Shown here piece after piece: positions 63,605 to 64,000 of a stretch of DNA of 64,000 bases. Origin of the DNA: Dyella acidiphila (GTDB lineage Bacteria; Pseudomonadota; Gammaproteobacteria; Xanthomonadales; Rhodanobacteraceae). The translations under genes were made by a program, and so were the position numbers. The number at the start of each line of letters is the position of its first letter. Position 1 is the stretch's first letter. The DNA lies in NCBI RefSeq assembly GCF_014863405.1, contig NZ_JACZZA010000005.1, forward strand, positions 124,001 to 188,000, read 5' to 3'. Below the pieces are notes generated by a model. It made no database searches, was not told where the DNA came from, and was given only the letters and a program-made list of their open reading frames with translations.

Positions 63605-64000
63605 CTACCAGATCTTCACCCGCTCATCCGGCGTCAGATAAAGCTTCTGCCCCGACTGCACCTGGAACGCGTCGTACCAGCCATCCATATTGCGCACCGC
63701 CTGCGCGCGGATGCGATCGGGCGCGTGCACATCGGTAGCCAGTTGCTGGCGCAGGGCGGCATCGCGGATCTTGCCGCGCCAGCTCTGCGCATAAGCGAGA
63801 AAGAAACGCTGGTCGCCGGTAAGGCCATCGATCACCGGCGCCGGCTTGCCATGCAATGACCGGTGATACGCCGCATACGCTACCGCCAGGCCCGCCACGT
63901 CGGCGATGTTTTCGCCCAGGGTCTGCTGGCCGTTGACGAACAGGCCGGGCAAGGCTTCGTAGTGGTTGTACTGCTCCACCAGTTTTTGCGTATCGGCCTT
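63605..64000 (-). CDS. M13-family metallopeptidase, C-terminal part, runs off window
   Basis: At least 131 residues of a PepO/neprilysin-type zinc endopeptidase. The third-zinc-ligand motif LGENIADVAGLAVAYAAY is present; HExxH must lie off the window to the right. The family's C-terminal form (DAFQVQSGQKLYLTPDERVKIW) is intact. Such enzymes are usually exported and cleave peptides. The start and full length cannot be seen here. Confidence 0.9.
   Translation of the reverse strand, partial: KADTQKLVEQYNHYEALPGLFVNGQQTLGENIADVAGLAVAYAAYHRSLHGKPAPVIDGLTGDQRFFLAYAQSWRGKIRDAALRQQLATDVHAPDRIRAQAVRNMDGWYDAFQVQSGQKLYLTPDERVKIW

Overview
The window reads as one chromosomal segment of a GC-rich gammaproteobacterium. 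The likeliest home is the Xanthomonadales (Lysobacterales), family Rhodanobacteraceae or a close relative (Dyella, Rhodanobacter or Frateuria type). This is an inference from protein content: RebB-type R-body genes, a TPR-sulfotransferase, a sedolisin protease, GH92 and GH16 glycosidases, a FecI/FecR/TonB unit and a periplasmic DUF2501 protein. No rRNA or tRNA gene was seen.

Layout. 1-5.8 kb: nitrate respiration (narK-narG-narH, leftward) behind an FNR/ANR-type box; narH carries an apparent 1-base frameshift and runs off the window. 5.9-9.2 kb: envelope-modifying enzymes (LtaS-like sulfatase-fold transferase, acyltransferase 3). 9.3-10.4 kb: a first R-body (reb) cluster of three RebB-family genes plus one small gene, with a perfect 9-bp dyad upstream, then a TetR regulator. 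11.4-17.4 kb: Tat-exported phosphoesterase, sedolisin protease, TPR-sulfotransferase. 17.4-18.1 kb: tandem units built on long palindromes. 18.1-21.3 kb: DUF1080 and GH92 alpha-mannosidase. 21.9-27 kb: a five-gene peptide/nickel-type ABC importer (the binding-protein gene has an apparent frameshift at its 3' end). 27-33.2 kb: ECF sigma, FecR, TonB-dependent receptor and a PHP-domain protein, all leftward. 33.3-37 kb: an AI-2E/PerM-family membrane protein, then a TPP riboswitch controlling thiM-thiE.

37-48.4 kb is the most accessory part. It holds a papain-like protein whose catalytic residues look replaced, a Crp/Fnr-type regulator, and a six-gene leftward operon (38.9-42.2 kb) that starts with an ECF-type sigma factor, encodes four RebB-domain proteins and one companion, and ends at a clear terminator. 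A DNA glycosylase and an SDR follow. At 44.4-48.4 kb lies a compact bacteriocin/microcin cassette: HlyD-like adaptor, C39-peptidase ABC exporter, an 88-residue double-glycine precursor, and a 63-residue GTG-started membrane protein that is a good immunity candidate. The AT-rich cassette end differs in base composition from its neighbours.

48.5-64 kb returns to housekeeping and envelope genes: lipoprotein hydrolase, divergent ClC-family channel, NAD-malic enzyme, YceI protein, membrane-bound CadC-like regulator, DUF2501 protein, glutathione-dependent formaldehyde detoxification (FGH and class III ADH), ChaN/EreA-like exported protein, Ca2+/H+ antiporter, phosphodiesterase-type alkaline phosphatase, GH16 glycosidase, and the C-terminus of an M13 metallopeptidase. 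REP-like palindromes of one family are scattered through the intergenic gaps.

The two systems most worth attention are the pair of reb loci about 29 kb apart, one with its own sigma factor, and the self-contained double-glycine bacteriocin cassette. Both are predicted from sequence only.
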